From Eisenibacter elegans DSM 3317 (GTDB lineage Bacteria > Bacteroidota > Bacteroidia > Cytophagales > Microscillaceae): 64,000 nucleotides of DNA. A program made the translations under genes and the position numbers. Every line of letters begins with the position of its first letter. Position 1 is the stretch's first letter. Below are positions 52,299 to 61,784 of the stretch, piece by piece. The notes under the pieces were generated by a model. That model had not been told where the DNA came from and ran no database searches. It worked only from the letters and a program-made list of their open reading frames with translations. The stretch spans positions 424,949 through 488,948 of the forward strand of contig NZ_KE387154.1 of assembly GCF_000430505.1 (NCBI RefSeq), read 5' to 3'.

Positions 52299-53375
52299 CT
52301 AAATCCTACTTTCGGCTTCCTGTACATCTATCGGGATACAATGAGGTGCTTTGGCTTCTTTGAGGCCGAGGTACACCGTGCTACCTTCTGCGATGGGGTG
52401 GCTGCTTTGTACCTTCAACAGCGCCTGCTCTAGCTGAACATACAGCTCGTAGTGTGTGCCGGCAAACAAACACCGTAGTACTTGGCTGGCCACAACTTGG
52501 GGCGAGGCTTGGGTATTGATGTAGAGGTGTTCGGGTCGGAGTACAAGCCAAGCTTCCAAAGAAGCCATCTCCTGATGATGGTGCGGAATAGTACCCCAAG
52601 GGCTGTATACACTGCCATTTTCTACAACCACACGAAGGCAGTTGGCTTGGCCAAAGAATCGTGCTACATAAACAGACTGTGGGCTTTGGTAGAGTGCTTG
52701 AGGCGTATCAAACTGCAAGAGCTGGCCCTGACGCATCACAGCAATACGGTCGGCGATGGCAAGCGCATCCTGCACGTCATGGGTTACAAATAAGGCCGTA
52801 ATGCCTGTTTTTTTGATAATCTGACGAATATCTTCTCGAATTTGTGTACGCAAGATACCGTCCAAATTGCTAAAAGGCTCATCCAACAACAACATATCCG
52901 GCTTGGGAGCCAAGGCTCTGGCCAAAGCCACACGCTGTTGTTGTCCGCCAGAGAGCTGGTGTGGGTATTTGCGTAGGTTTTCGTGTAGCTCTACCAACTG
53001 CACCATTTCTTGCAAACGCGCCTTACGCGCTTCTCTAGACCATTGGCGAAGCCCAAAGCAAATATTATCTTCTACACTAAGGTGTGGAAAAAGCGCATAA
53101 TCTTGAAAAACCATGCCAATATTGCGGCGCTCCGGCGCTACAAATCGGCGCTCGTCGGCCATACAGGCTTCGCGCAGGTAGATAGTGCCCTTGTCGGCAA
53201 CCTCAAAGCCGGCTACCAAACGCAAGAGCGAGGTTTTGCCACTGCCGCTCTCACCCAAAATAGCTACTAACTCTCCAGTATCGACCGCCATCGACACATT
53301 GTTGACTGCCCAGGGCAGCTGAGGGGCATAGCGTTTGCAAAGATGATGGAGTACGAGGATGGCGTTGGGTGTCAT
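52299..53375 (-). CDS. FbpC/PotA-type ABC transporter ATP-binding protein
   Basis: A 358-residue importer ATPase. Walker A is GESGSGKTSLLRLVAG, the Q-loop is MVFQDYALFPHL, the signature is LSGGQQQRVALARALA, Walker B is MLLLDEPFSNLD and the switch is FVTHDVQDAL. A C-terminal TOBE-like domain (about 270-350) follows. This is the CUT1/Fe3+/polyamine/sulfate class. No permease or binding-protein gene is adjacent, so the substrate is unknown. The ATG at 53375 is used; the frame opens 37 codons earlier, across its own promoter. Confidence 0.9.
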   Translation of the reverse strand: MTPNAILVLHHLCKRYAPQLPWAVNNVSMAVDTGELVAILGESGSGKTSLLRLVAGFEVADKGTIYLREACMADERRFVAPERRNIGMVFQDYALFPHLSVEDNICFGLRQWSREARKARLQEMVQLVELHENLRKYPHQLSGGQQQRVALARALAPKPDMLLLDEPFSNLDGILRTQIREDIRQIIKKTGITALFVTHDVQDALAIADRIAVMRQGQLLQFDTPQALYQSPQSVYVARFFGQANCLRVVVENGSVYSPWGTIPHHHQEMASLEAWLVLRPEHLYINTQASPQVVASQVLRCLFAGTHYELYVQLEQALLKVQSSHPIAEGSTVYLGLKEAKAPHCIPIDVQEAESRI

Positions 53376-53405
53376 GAGTATAATGCGAAAAGTAACATGG
53401 AGTGC

Positions 53406-53437
53406 CAAAGATACACAAAAAATCACGCCATAGGCAA
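53406..53437 (-). promoter_or_regulatory. Promoter of the ABC ATPase gene
   Basis: On the minus strand TTG (53435-53437), 21 bases, TATCTTTG (53406-53413), 30 bases before the chosen ATG. It supports that start. Confidence 0.6.
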
Positions 53438-53629
53438 CACAAAAGCCCGAACCAAGGCCGGGCTTTTGATGATATTTGACTAACAATGCAAATTGGAGTT
53501 ACAAAGATGCGCTTGAAGCTAAGCGTACAAAATGACCACATACCTACATCTCATACATCTTTCTTCCGTGTTCAAGCAACAGCCCTTTGTATAGGTTAAT
53601 GCTTTGACAATCATTAAAGTAACCCCACA

Positions 53630-55114
53630 TTAAGCAGAATTGTTTTTGGGTGGTTTGCTTACGACATGCCTAGCCAAGATGCGGAGTGCTTCGGTTTTGG
53701 CTGTAGGGCTACGTTTACACTGCCAGAGCTGTTGGCGTGCCTTGGCAGCGGCTTGTGCTTCTTGGCAAATGGGCAAGGGGTAGTCTTTACCCAAATGGCA
53801 TTGGTACAGCGCCTGTTCTAGCGGAGACATCAGCCAAGGCTGATGCAGGTATTTAAGGGGTAACGGAGCCAAAATAGGCAACCACTGTCGGATAAAATGC
53901 CCTTCGGTATCTTGTTCTTGAGATTGTTTGACAGGATTGTATACTCGGATGGTATTGATACCTGTAACGCCAGCCTGCATCTGAAACTGAGGGTAATGAA
54001 TGCCTGGCTCAAAATCGAGAAAGAGGCGCGCTAGATGGGTAGCGCCGGCTTTCCAGTGCATCCAGAGATGGTGGGTCAAGAAGGAAACCAACATAGCCCT
54101 CATGCGGAAGTTGAGGTAGCCGGTTTGGTGGAGGGCTTGCATAGACGCATCGACGATAGGGTAGCCAGTGCGCCCTTCGGCCCACGCTTGCCAGCGCTCG
54201 TCGTTGGGGTGGTATTGGAGTGATTCATAGGCGCGGTTGAGGTGTTCAAACTCCATTCGGTCTTCCATCTCAAATTTCTGAATAAAATGACACCGCCACC
54301 ACAGCCTCGACACAAAAGCATCGAGTTGGAATTGCCAACGGGTGGTATTTTGTAGGGCTTGGTATACCTGACGGCTGGAGAGGTTGCCCCAAGCCAAATA
54401 GGGGGATAGACGGCTGCAACTCTGCCGGGAGGGGGCGGGTTGGGAAATATGGCGCGTATAGTGTTGTGCTCGGCTGTCCAAGAAGGTCTGCAAGTAGTGG
54501 TGAGCCGCCGACTCTCCTCCAGGTTGAAACAGCGCCGCCTTGGTCTGCCAAGCAGTAGGGAGAGAGGTTTGGAAAAAGGGCGATTCCCAAGCTTGGCTTA
54601 TAGGGAGTGCTTGGTAGCGCCGCCAGTCGGGGTGTGCTAAGGGAGCGTTCATGTGCTTTTCCCAGGTCTGTGTCCAGCCCTCTCTGTTGCGTAGCCCACG
54701 CCTTACTCCGTTGCTGGGGAACTCGTGCCAACGAATACCCTGATGGGTACACCATTGCTGTATGGCCTTGTCTCGTTCGTAGGTAATGCGCAAGCCCGTT
54801 TCTTCGTGGGAATACAAGGCTGCAATGTCAAAAAAACTGCGAAGGTGCTCCAGTACAGGCAATGCTTCTCCATAAGCAACTTGCAAAGGAATGTTTTGGG
54901 TGGATAACTCGCGCCGCATGCCCTGCAAAGACTGCCACACAAAGCGCCAATGTCGTGTGTCATATTCGGGTGCTTGACACACCGAAGGCTCATAGATATA
55001 GAGCAATATCAGAGGCAAACCTTCGGCTAAGGCCGCCTGCAATGGGGCGTGGTCGCGCAAACGCAAATCGCGTTTAAACCAAACAATGTTGACAAGAGGA
55101 CGCGAAACAGCCAT
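53630..55114 (-). CDS. Cryptochrome/photolyase family protein
   Basis: A 494-residue flavoprotein. The N-terminal Rossmann domain ([17 protein letters not shown]) binds the antenna cofactor. The C-terminal FAD domain has [55 protein letters not shown] and [11 protein letters not shown]. It most likely repairs cyclobutane pyrimidine dimers with blue light; a sensory cryptochrome role cannot be excluded. The ATG at 55114 is preferred to a TTG at 55120. It is followed by a gene-free gap of 254 bases down to the ABC gene. Confidence 0.93.
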   Translation of the reverse strand: MAVSRPLVNIVWFKRDLRLRDHAPLQAALAEGLPLILLYIYEPSVCQAPEYDTRHWRFVWQSLQGMRRELSTQNIPLQVAYGEALPVLEHLRSFFDIAALYSHEETGLRITYERDKAIQQWCTHQGIRWHEFPSNGVRRGLRNREGWTQTWEKHMNAPLAHPDWRRYQALPISQAWESPFFQTSLPTAWQTKAALFQPGGESAAHHYLQTFLDSRAQHYTRHISQPAPSRQSCSRLSPYLAWGNLSSRQVYQALQNTTRWQFQLDAFVSRLWWRCHFIQKFEMEDRMEFEHLNRAYESLQYHPNDERWQAWAEGRTGYPIVDASMQALHQTGYLNFRMRAMLVSFLTHHLWMHWKAGATHLARLFLDFEPGIHYPQFQMQAGVTGINTIRVYNPVKQSQEQDTEGHFIRQWLPILAPLPLKYLHQPWLMSPLEQALYQCHLGKDYPLPICQEAQAAAKARQQLWQCKRSPTAKTEALRILARHVVSKPPKNNSA

Positions 55115-55227
55115 AGACAAAAACGTTCTTTGCCCTGACTAACTATTTGTCAGTGCGCAGTGTTTGAGCGCCATTCAAAACCATAGAGTATCGTGTGGCC
55201 TTGGGTAGACTACCAGATGACTTGAGA

Positions 55228-56085
55228 TCAAACCTTACCCAGTAGCTTGAGCAAGAGCACGATAAAGGGCGTAGCCAACAACAGACCATCAAAACGATCC
55301 AAAAAGCCGCCGTGCCCGGGGATGGCATTGCTTACATCCTTGATTTGTAGGGCGCGTTTGTACATAGACATGACCAAGTCGCCATAAGTACCCAACACAA
55401 TCACTATCAGCGCCACACTCATCCAAACCCAAGGAGTAAGCGCAGGGAAGATATACCTAAATGCTAGTGCCATCAACAAGCAAGCCACGCTGCCAGTGAT
55501 AGAGCCTTCCCAGGTTTTTTTGGGTGAAATACGCAAGAATAGTGGGTGTTTGCCCCATTGTCGGCCTCCAAAATAGGCCGCAATATCGTGTGTCCAAATC
55601 AGAAACAAAATCGCCAAAACCACATCGGGACGGTAAGTACTGTCTGTTTCAAAAGCAATCAACTGTATCAGAGAGAGCGGCAACGCTACTTGGGCAATGC
55701 CCAACAGTGTGAACCCTATGTCGCCAAAAGGATTACTAGTGCTTTTCTGATAGAGCCTGAAAATCATAACCAAGCCAAACAAAGGGTACAGCGCTAGGTA
55801 TGCTTGTGTGGGGAGGTAAGCATTCTCGACCAAGTACATCATCCCATAAAGCGCAATGCCTAGTGCGGTTCCATAATGGCGCAAAGGGGTATATCCGGCC
55901 AGACGCACTAGTTTGTAAAACTCTAGCTGGGTCAGGATGAGTATTCCCAAAAAAATAAGCGAAAATGACCATCCATCCCACAGAATAGCCATCAACATCA
56001 GCAAAAAACCCAACACACCACTCACAACTCGTGCTTTGAGGTCTTGGTAAGTGGCTGCTTTGTTTGAATCTTGCGAAATAATCAT
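55228..56085 (-). CDS. cdsA: Phosphatidate cytidylyltransferase
   Basis: A 285-residue membrane enzyme that makes CDP-diacylglycerol from CTP and phosphatidate, the branch point of phospholipid synthesis. It has about eight membrane helices and the C-terminal signature region SPKKTWEGSITGSVA, YGDLVMSMYKRALQIKDVSNAIPGHGGFLDRFDGLL. The ATG at 56085 is used; the GTG at 56112, 3 bases after the CPBP gene, is an alternative. It appears coupled to the CPBP protease gene. Confidence 0.94.
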   Translation of the reverse strand: MIISQDSNKAATYQDLKARVVSGVLGFLLMLMAILWDGWSFSLIFLGILILTQLEFYKLVRLAGYTPLRHYGTALGIALYGMMYLVENAYLPTQAYLALYPLFGLVMIFRLYQKSTSNPFGDIGFTLLGIAQVALPLSLIQLIAFETDSTYRPDVVLAILFLIWTHDIAAYFGGRQWGKHPLFLRISPKKTWEGSITGSVACLLMALAFRYIFPALTPWVWMSVALIVIVLGTYGDLVMSMYKRALQIKDVSNAIPGHGGFLDRFDGLLLATPFIVLLLKLLGKV

Positions 56086-56115
56086 AAGAGGGGGATCTTC
56101 TTGCTTCAACACGGC

Positions 56116-57120
56116 TCAGGAATGGGGGCTAAGGTGATTGCGGATGTGGATACGGTGAAAGATAAACAGCAGCCCTGCCGTGATTGCTAGCGAAGTCAGT
56201 GCTGTAGATAAGGGAACGGCCTGTGTGTCTTCTATATCGAACCCAAGGCTGCCTTGTTGGTGTAGGTAAATCATCGTTACTGTAAAGGCATTGTTGACAA
56301 AGTGTGCCAAAATCGGCAACCATAAATTCCCTGACCAATAAAACAAATAGCCAAACAAAATCCCCAAAGCCATACGAGGGAAGAATCCGTAAAACTGTAA
56401 GTGTATGGCGCTGAAAATCATCCCGCTTAGCCAAATAGCAATGTGGATGTTGCATACCTCTGATAGGCGGCGCTGCAATACTCCTCTAAAAACTAGTTCT
56501 TCGCCAATGGCAGGTACGACCCCAATCACCAATAAACCCAAGGCAAATTCCCAAGGGCTGGCAAAAGAAGTCATAAATTCGGTCAGGGTTCGGAGTTGGT
56601 CTTCTTTGCTTTTGGCCCATTGTTCCCAGCCCGAAAAAACCGATGGTAGCTGGATATGTGTATTCCACTCGATGAGCAGGGCGTTGAAAGGCATCACCAA
56701 AAGCGTAACCAAGACCGTTAGTACAAGGGCTTGAGCCAAGATACTCGGACGAGGGCTGAGCACCCTAAGTGAATTCCCCTCTACCCAACGAAGATAGGCA
56801 TAGGTACTAATGATAAACCCGCCGCTGGCCATCATTCCCTGCAAAACCAAGAGCACTACACGGCCCTTAGATGGTGGTTGGACGCTCATGGGGTCGCGCA
56901 TTACATCGGCCAGACCTTGAAAATCAAGAGAGAAAAACGGCATCAAAGCTGCCAACCCTACCAATTGAAAAACAAACAACCCTACCAACACAAAGCCCAA
57001 CAACAACAGCAAATGGCTGACGAGTTGTATCCAGCGGGCTACAGGATTGTTTTCGGGAGTATGGAGCTTGGGCTCCGGGGAGTTGGAGTATAAAGTTTCT
57101 TGAGGAGTGTTCTCCGACAT
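56116..57120 (-). CDS. CPBP-family intramembrane glutamic endopeptidase
   Basis: A 334-residue integral membrane protein with about eight helices. The CPBP/CAAX-protease motifs are AIGEELVFRGVLQRRL (catalytic Glu pair), SAIHLQFYGFFPRMALG (His) and LWLPILAHFVNNA (His, Asn). Bacterial members process or protect against peptides, or act on membrane proteins; the substrate is unknown. It is immediately upstream of cdsA, with at most 30 bases between. Confidence 0.9.
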   Translation of the reverse strand: MSENTPQETLYSNSPEPKLHTPENNPVARWIQLVSHLLLLLGFVLVGLFVFQLVGLAALMPFFSLDFQGLADVMRDPMSVQPPSKGRVVLLVLQGMMASGGFIISTYAYLRWVEGNSLRVLSPRPSILAQALVLTVLVTLLVMPFNALLIEWNTHIQLPSVFSGWEQWAKSKEDQLRTLTEFMTSFASPWEFALGLLVIGVVPAIGEELVFRGVLQRRLSEVCNIHIAIWLSGMIFSAIHLQFYGFFPRMALGILFGYLFYWSGNLWLPILAHFVNNAFTVTMIYLHQQGSLGFDIEDTQAVPLSTALTSLAITAGLLFIFHRIHIRNHLSPHS

Positions 57121-57357
57121 ATATTTTGAGGGTCGAATGACTGATGTTAAACCAATAGCGGATAATGCTCAATTTAAGCATTCATAGCTCATTATCAAAG
57201 TTTTATGGCTATGATTGTAACATATCCTGAGGAAGTGCAATTCCAGCTGATGACAAAATCAACAAACTGCACAGTGTCAAACGGCAAAGGTAGCTAAAAA
57301 ACCCCAAAATAAGCACCCTCAACAGCAGGTTTGCACAGCCTCAAAATATGGGGTGGG

Positions 57358-58575
57358 TCAACCTCTTGGCAACAACAACGAAGAATCTCCATAGCTCAAA
57401 AAGCGGTAGTCGTTATCGAGCGCCGTTTGGTAGACTTTGCGCCAGTCTTGGCCTATCAGCGCAGCTACGAGGAGTATGAGGGTGGTTTGTGGTTGGTGAT
57501 AGTTGGTAATCAAGCCTCGGCAGAGCCGCATTTGGTAGCCGGGCATAATCATTATCTCAGTATACCCTTGGAGCTGTGTTAGATTTTGGGCTTGCATATA
57601 AATCTGGACAGCCTTGAGCGCCTCTTGAGCGCTAGGAAGCGGTTGTTGGCTGCGGGTATAGGCCCAAAGTTGGGGGATGTGAAAGATGCCTTGCCCTTGT
57701 TGGTCAAGCAATTGTACGCCAAACCAGTAGAGGCTTTCGAGAGAACGCATGGCCGTAGTTCCTACCGGTATAAGGCCTTCAGGGTACTGTAGTAGGGCCG
57801 CTAGCTGCGCTTGCGAAACAACGATGGCCTCGTTGTGCATAGGGTGTTGAGCTACATCGCCTTGGTGTGTTTCTTGGATAGGTTGAAATGTACCCGCGCC
57901 CACATGGAGGGTTACAAAGCCCTGAGCAATGCCTTTGGCGGCCAACTGTTGCATCACTTCGGGTGTGAAGTGTAGACCGGCAGTGGGGGCTGCTACAGCA
58001 CCTTCGGCCTTGGCATAAACGGTTTGGTAACGCTCATAGTCTGTAGCTTCGGCTTCTCGTTTGAGATAAGGAGGCAGTGGCAGCCTGCCTGCCTCCTGTA
58101 CGACAGCAGCAAAGGGCAAACCCGTGGAAGCCCAACGGAGAGATACCTCGTTTTGCTCGCGGTTGTGCCAACGGGCTTCGAGCGTGGTGTGTGTTAGGGT
58201 CATTGAAAGGCTGAGTGACTCCGGCCAACGTTTCTTGTTGCCTACCATCACTTTCCACACAGTTTCGTCAGTAGTGCTCATTGCTTGTTGCATATCCGTA
58301 GGCTGGAGCGGCGACAACAACAACAACTCTATCAAAGCTCCGGTAGGCTTTTGGAAAAAAAGCCGTGCAGGAATGACCTTGGTATCGTTAAAAACCAACA
58401 TCACCTCGGAGGGCAGCAAGTCGGGAAGGGCGCTAAAACGGTGGTGGCTGATGGCTCCGCCTTTGTAACACAACAACTTGGCACTATCACGCGGGGTAAC
58501 AGGGTGCTGCGCAATACGCTCGTCAGGCAGATGATAGGTATAATCAGCTAGGCTAATTTTTGGAATGGAGGGCAT
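57358..58575 (-). CDS. queA: S-adenosylmethionine:tRNA ribosyltransferase-isomerase
   Basis: A 405-residue enzyme that transfers and isomerises the ribosyl group of SAM onto preQ1 in tRNA to give epoxyqueuosine. Family motifs are LADYTYHLPDERIAQHP, MLVFNDTKVIPARLF, YQTVYAKAEGAVAAPTAGLHFT, FVTLHVGAGTFQPI, HNEAIVV and LITNYHQPQTTLILLVAALIG. The length is slightly above the usual 340-360 because of insertions in the middle and before the C-terminus. rsmG follows upstream on the same strand with a 34-base gap. Confidence 0.96.
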   Translation of the reverse strand: MPSIPKISLADYTYHLPDERIAQHPVTPRDSAKLLCYKGGAISHHRFSALPDLLPSEVMLVFNDTKVIPARLFFQKPTGALIELLLLSPLQPTDMQQAMSTTDETVWKVMVGNKKRWPESLSLSMTLTHTTLEARWHNREQNEVSLRWASTGLPFAAVVQEAGRLPLPPYLKREAEATDYERYQTVYAKAEGAVAAPTAGLHFTPEVMQQLAAKGIAQGFVTLHVGAGTFQPIQETHQGDVAQHPMHNEAIVVSQAQLAALLQYPEGLIPVGTTAMRSLESLYWFGVQLLDQQGQGIFHIPQLWAYTRSQQPLPSAQEALKAVQIYMQAQNLTQLQGYTEIMIMPGYQMRLCRGLITNYHQPQTTLILLVAALIGQDWRKVYQTALDNDYRFLSYGDSSLLLPRG

Positions 58576-58609
58576 AGTCCTATGAACAGTAGGGTTGGCG
58601 ACGGGAGGC

Positions 58610-59248
58610 TTATTTAATCATTTGGGTATAAACTACCTTCTTGGTCTCGAAAAATGATTCCTCAAAAAAATCACTAATCTCCCAGACTTTACAGGGCTTG
58701 CGACAAGCCTTGATTTCTTCGGCCAAATCACCGCCTTTGAGGCTGATGATGCCGTTTTTGAGGGGGTGGTTGTACATCTGAGCAAACTTGTCGCGAGTCC
58801 AATACACCAAGGTTTCGAGAGGAGCCACTGCCCGCGTAACCACGAAATCAAAATATTGGTCTACATTCTCAGAGCGCTCGTGCAGGGCACGGGCATTCTT
58901 CAGCCCAAGCCCTTCTATCACTTCCTCGACTACTTTGACCTTCTTGCCGATAGAGTCGACCATCAAAAAGCGGGTTTCGGGAAATAAAATAGCCAAAGGT
59001 ATACCCGGAAAGCCTCCGCCCGTGCCCAAATCCATCACTTCGGCCATAGGCTTAAAGCCCATTACCTTGGCAATAGCCAACGAATGAAGTACATGGCGCT
59101 CATAGAGCAAATCTACATCTTTGCGCGAAACCACATTGATTTTCTGGTTCCAATCTTGATACAAGCTCCCGAGGCGCTCAAAATGCGCTTTTTGACTGTC
59201 AGTAAGTTCGGGGAAATATTTTTCTATCAACGCGACCGTTGGGTTCAT
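58610..59248 (-). CDS. rsmG: 16S rRNA (guanine527-N7)-methyltransferase
   Basis: A 212-residue SAM-dependent methyltransferase. QDWNQKINVVSRKD and LYERHVLHSLAIAKV form the N-terminal signature. The SAM-binding loop is VMDLGTGGGFPGIPLAILFP and the catalytic-pocket region is FDFVVTRAVAPLETLV. Loss of RsmG is known to give low-level streptomycin resistance. It has a good promoter at 59317-59344 and probably leads into queA. Confidence 0.96.
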   Translation of the reverse strand: MNPTVALIEKYFPELTDSQKAHFERLGSLYQDWNQKINVVSRKDVDLLYERHVLHSLAIAKVMGFKPMAEVMDLGTGGGFPGIPLAILFPETRFLMVDSIGKKVKVVEEVIEGLGLKNARALHERSENVDQYFDFVVTRAVAPLETLVYWTRDKFAQMYNHPLKNGIISLKGGDLAEEIKACRKPCKVWEISDFFEESFFETKKVVYTQMIK

Positions 59249-59316
59249 AAGTGTAATTAGGGAATTGGCACAAACTCATCCTCAGACCCCAATGGCCTGA
59301 GCTACATTCATCGACA

Positions 59317-59344
59317 CAAAGGTACAGGTTTTTTGCTTCTTCAA
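59317..59344 (-). promoter_or_regulatory. Promoter of rsmG
   Basis: On the minus strand TTG (59342-59344), 17 bases, TACCTTTG (59317-59324), with a leader of about 65 bases. Confidence 0.65.
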
Positions 59345-59482
59345 AACCTATCCGCCCAAAGCTAACCCTTGTGGCCTATTTACACATGATATTTTGATAC
59401 GGATAAATACTGATGTTGGATTGTTTTTGTGCTAGAATAGCAGTATCTTTCCTAAACTATATGTACTTCTCAAACTTGTCTT

Positions 59483-60085
59483 ATGATGCTCTACACTTTA
59501 TTTACCCACCCACTTTTGCTCCAGCAACTGACTTGGGCCGACCAAAACCTACCTATGCTTTATTGGTGGGTCGCCATAGGCTGTACAGGCTTCTTGGTAC
59601 TACATATCACCCTAAGCGGGATGTTGGGCATTGACCTCGACTATGACTTTGACTTCGATATTGGCGACCTCGATTTGGGCGATGTCTCTCTTTCTGCCTT
59701 CATTACACTTTTTGCCATCATGGGCTGGGCTGGCTACTTGGGCTACCAAATGACCAGTTTTTCACACGCCGGCATCGTAGGGGTGTCAGGTACTGCCGGA
59801 GTGCTGGGTTTTGTGGCGGCAGTTTGGCTACACAATCGCCTCAAAGCACTGGAACAAACCGGGAATGTCGAACTACAAAACGCCATTGGCCAAATTGGCA
59901 GTGTATACCTGACCATCCCCCAAGGCGGAGAAGGACAGATACAAATTGTCGTACAAGGCAAACTAATGACCCTCGATGCCCGATGCGACGAAGCCACCCT
60001 GCCCACTGGTGAGCAGGTCATCGTCTATGCGATTGAAGAAGATAAACTCATCGTAGGCCCTTATCAGACATTGATTAATTCATAA
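59483..60085 (+). CDS. Short NfeD-like membrane protein (flotillin partner)
   Basis: A 200-residue protein with about three membrane helices (LPMLYWWVAIGCTGFLVLHITL, ITLFAIMGWAGYLGYQM, GTAGVLGFVAAVWL). A striking acidic loop lies between the first two (DLDYDFDFDIGDLDLGD). A C-terminal OB-fold follows (IGQIGSVYLTIPQGGEGQI, TLPTGEQVIVYAI). This is the YuaF/NfeD1b architecture that lacks the protease domain. It is 41 bases upstream of the flotillin gene, the typical pairing. Confidence 0.85.
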   Translation: MMLYTLFTHPLLLQQLTWADQNLPMLYWWVAIGCTGFLVLHITLSGMLGIDLDYDFDFDIGDLDLGDVSLSAFITLFAIMGWAGYLGYQMTSFSHAGIVGVSGTAGVLGFVAAVWLHNRLKALEQTGNVELQNAIGQIGSVYLTIPQGGEGQIQIVVQGKLMTLDARCDEATLPTGEQVIVYAIEEDKLIVGPYQTLINS

Positions 60086-60126
60086 CTTCCAAACATATAC
60101 CTTAAACCTCGACAAACAAAACACAC

Positions 60127-61602
60127 ATGATTATGGAATACCTGTTCAGTACCATCGGCGTTAGTATTGGCATTCTCTTCCTACTAACCCTTTTTTTGCT
60201 ATCCCGCTACAAACGTTGCCCCTCCAACAAAGTGTTAGTCATCTACGGAAATGTAGGCAAAGGCCGTAGCGCCCGCTGCGTACACGGTGGCGGCGCTTTC
60301 ATATTGCCCGTCATCCAAGATTGGCAGTTCCTCAACCTCAATCCTATCCCCATCGAAATAGATTTGCGTGGGGCGCTCTCTAAGCAAAATATTCGTATCA
60401 ATACGCCCAGTACTTTTACGGTCGCTATTTCTACTAAGCCCGAAATTATGCTCAATGCTGCCGAGCGATTGCTTAGCTTAGACGAGAGCGAAATCAAAAC
60501 TCAAGCACTTGACATCATCATAGGGCAGCTGCGATTAGTGATTGCCACCCTGACCATCGAAGAAATCAACCAAGACCGTGAGCAGTTTCTGTCACTTATC
60601 AACAAACACGTAGCTACTGAGCTCAACAAAATCGGGCTAGAGCTTATCAATGTTAATATAAAAGACATTACCGATGAATCTGGTTACCTCGAAGCCATCG
60701 GCAAAAAGGCCGCCGCCGAAGCCATCAACGTCGCCAGAGTAGAAGTAGCCCAACAAGAGCGTAGCGGTGCCATTGGCGAAACCAAGGCCCTACGAGAGAA
60801 AGAAGTGGAGGTGGCTTCCGAATTGGCCGCCGCTGATGAAGGACGAAAAGAGGCTGACTCTAAAAAACGTATCGCCATCGCCGAGCTAGAAGCCCAAGCT
60901 ATCGAAGGAGAAAATATCTCCAAAGCCCGTGTGGTAGAATACAACGCTACCCTGGCCGAGAAATCTGCCGAAGCCCGCCGACGTAGTGAAGTAGCCGAGG
61001 CAACAGCCAAACGCGAAATCCTCGAAAATCAAAAAGCTACCGAACAAGCTCGCCTCGAAAAAGACGAAATTATCCACAAGGAAGTCCAAAAACGCAAACA
61101 AGAAATTGATGCCGAAGCCGAAGCCGAGCGTGTCCGCCGTATCGCCAAAGGGGAGGCCGATGCCGCATTGCTTAAATACAACGCGGAAGCAGAGGGTCTT
61201 CAAAAACTCCTCGAAGCAAAGGCCAACGGGTATAAAGAAATTCTCAACGCCTGTGAAGGCGATACCAATGCTGCTGCCATTTTACTCTTGATTGAAAAGC
61301 TCGAATCCCTCGTAGCCAAACAAACCGAGGCCATTGCCAACCTCAAAATCGACAAAATCACGGTTTGGGAAGGCGGTGGCGAGCAAAATGGCAATGCTAC
61401 GACCAACTTCGTCCGCAACTTTATCAACACACTCCCCCCAATGCACGAGCTAGCACAGCAAGTCGGGATAGAGCTGCCCCAATTCTTGGGCAATATCAAC
61501 CCCCAAGACCTACAAAAAGCGCTTGAAGTTAGCACTAAGGCCAACGGACGAAAACGCAAACAAACCGAAAGCTCTGAAAAAGCCGAAACAATAGAAGAGT
61601 AA
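60127..61602 (+). CDS. Flotillin-like SPFH protein
   Basis: A 491-residue protein with an N-terminal membrane hairpin (VSIGILFLLTLFLL), a glycine-rich start of the SPFH/band-7 domain (GGGAFILPVIQDW, to about residue 190) and a long Glu/Ala/Lys coiled coil (about 195-400). A C-terminal helical tail ends in a charged segment (GRKRKQTESSEKAETIEE). It should form oligomeric membrane scaffolds with the NfeD-like partner encoded upstream, influencing membrane fluidity and protein localisation. Confidence 0.93.
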   Translation: MIMEYLFSTIGVSIGILFLLTLFLLSRYKRCPSNKVLVIYGNVGKGRSARCVHGGGAFILPVIQDWQFLNLNPIPIEIDLRGALSKQNIRINTPSTFTVAISTKPEIMLNAAERLLSLDESEIKTQALDIIIGQLRLVIATLTIEEINQDREQFLSLINKHVATELNKIGLELINVNIKDITDESGYLEAIGKKAAAEAINVARVEVAQQERSGAIGETKALREKEVEVASELAAADEGRKEADSKKRIAIAELEAQAIEGENISKARVVEYNATLAEKSAEARRRSEVAEATAKREILENQKATEQARLEKDEIIHKEVQKRKQEIDAEAEAERVRRIAKGEADAALLKYNAEAEGLQKLLEAKANGYKEILNACEGDTNAAAILLLIEKLESLVAKQTEAIANLKIDKITVWEGGGEQNGNATTNFVRNFINTLPPMHELAQQVGIELPQFLGNINPQDLQKALEVSTKANGRKRKQTESSEKAETIEE

Positions 61603-61626
61603 CCGACCTAGCTTCCCGAAACACAT

Positions 61627-61658
61627 CAGCCACCTCAATCAATTGGGGTGGCTGTTTT
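61627..61658 (+). terminator. Terminator of the NfeD-flotillin unit
   Basis: CAGCCACC (61627-61634) pairs with GGTGGCTG (61647-61654), with CAAT/ATTG extending the stem, and is followed by TTTT. Confidence 0.78.
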
Positions 61659-61784
61659 GGTAAAGATAGCCTGAGATAAACTTTTGAATTTCGTTGATTT
61701 TTTATAACTTTATCCTGAAAAACACAAAATACCTTCTGATTGGAAGGGAAAAACTAACCACTACATCATTGTCGCCACAAAATC

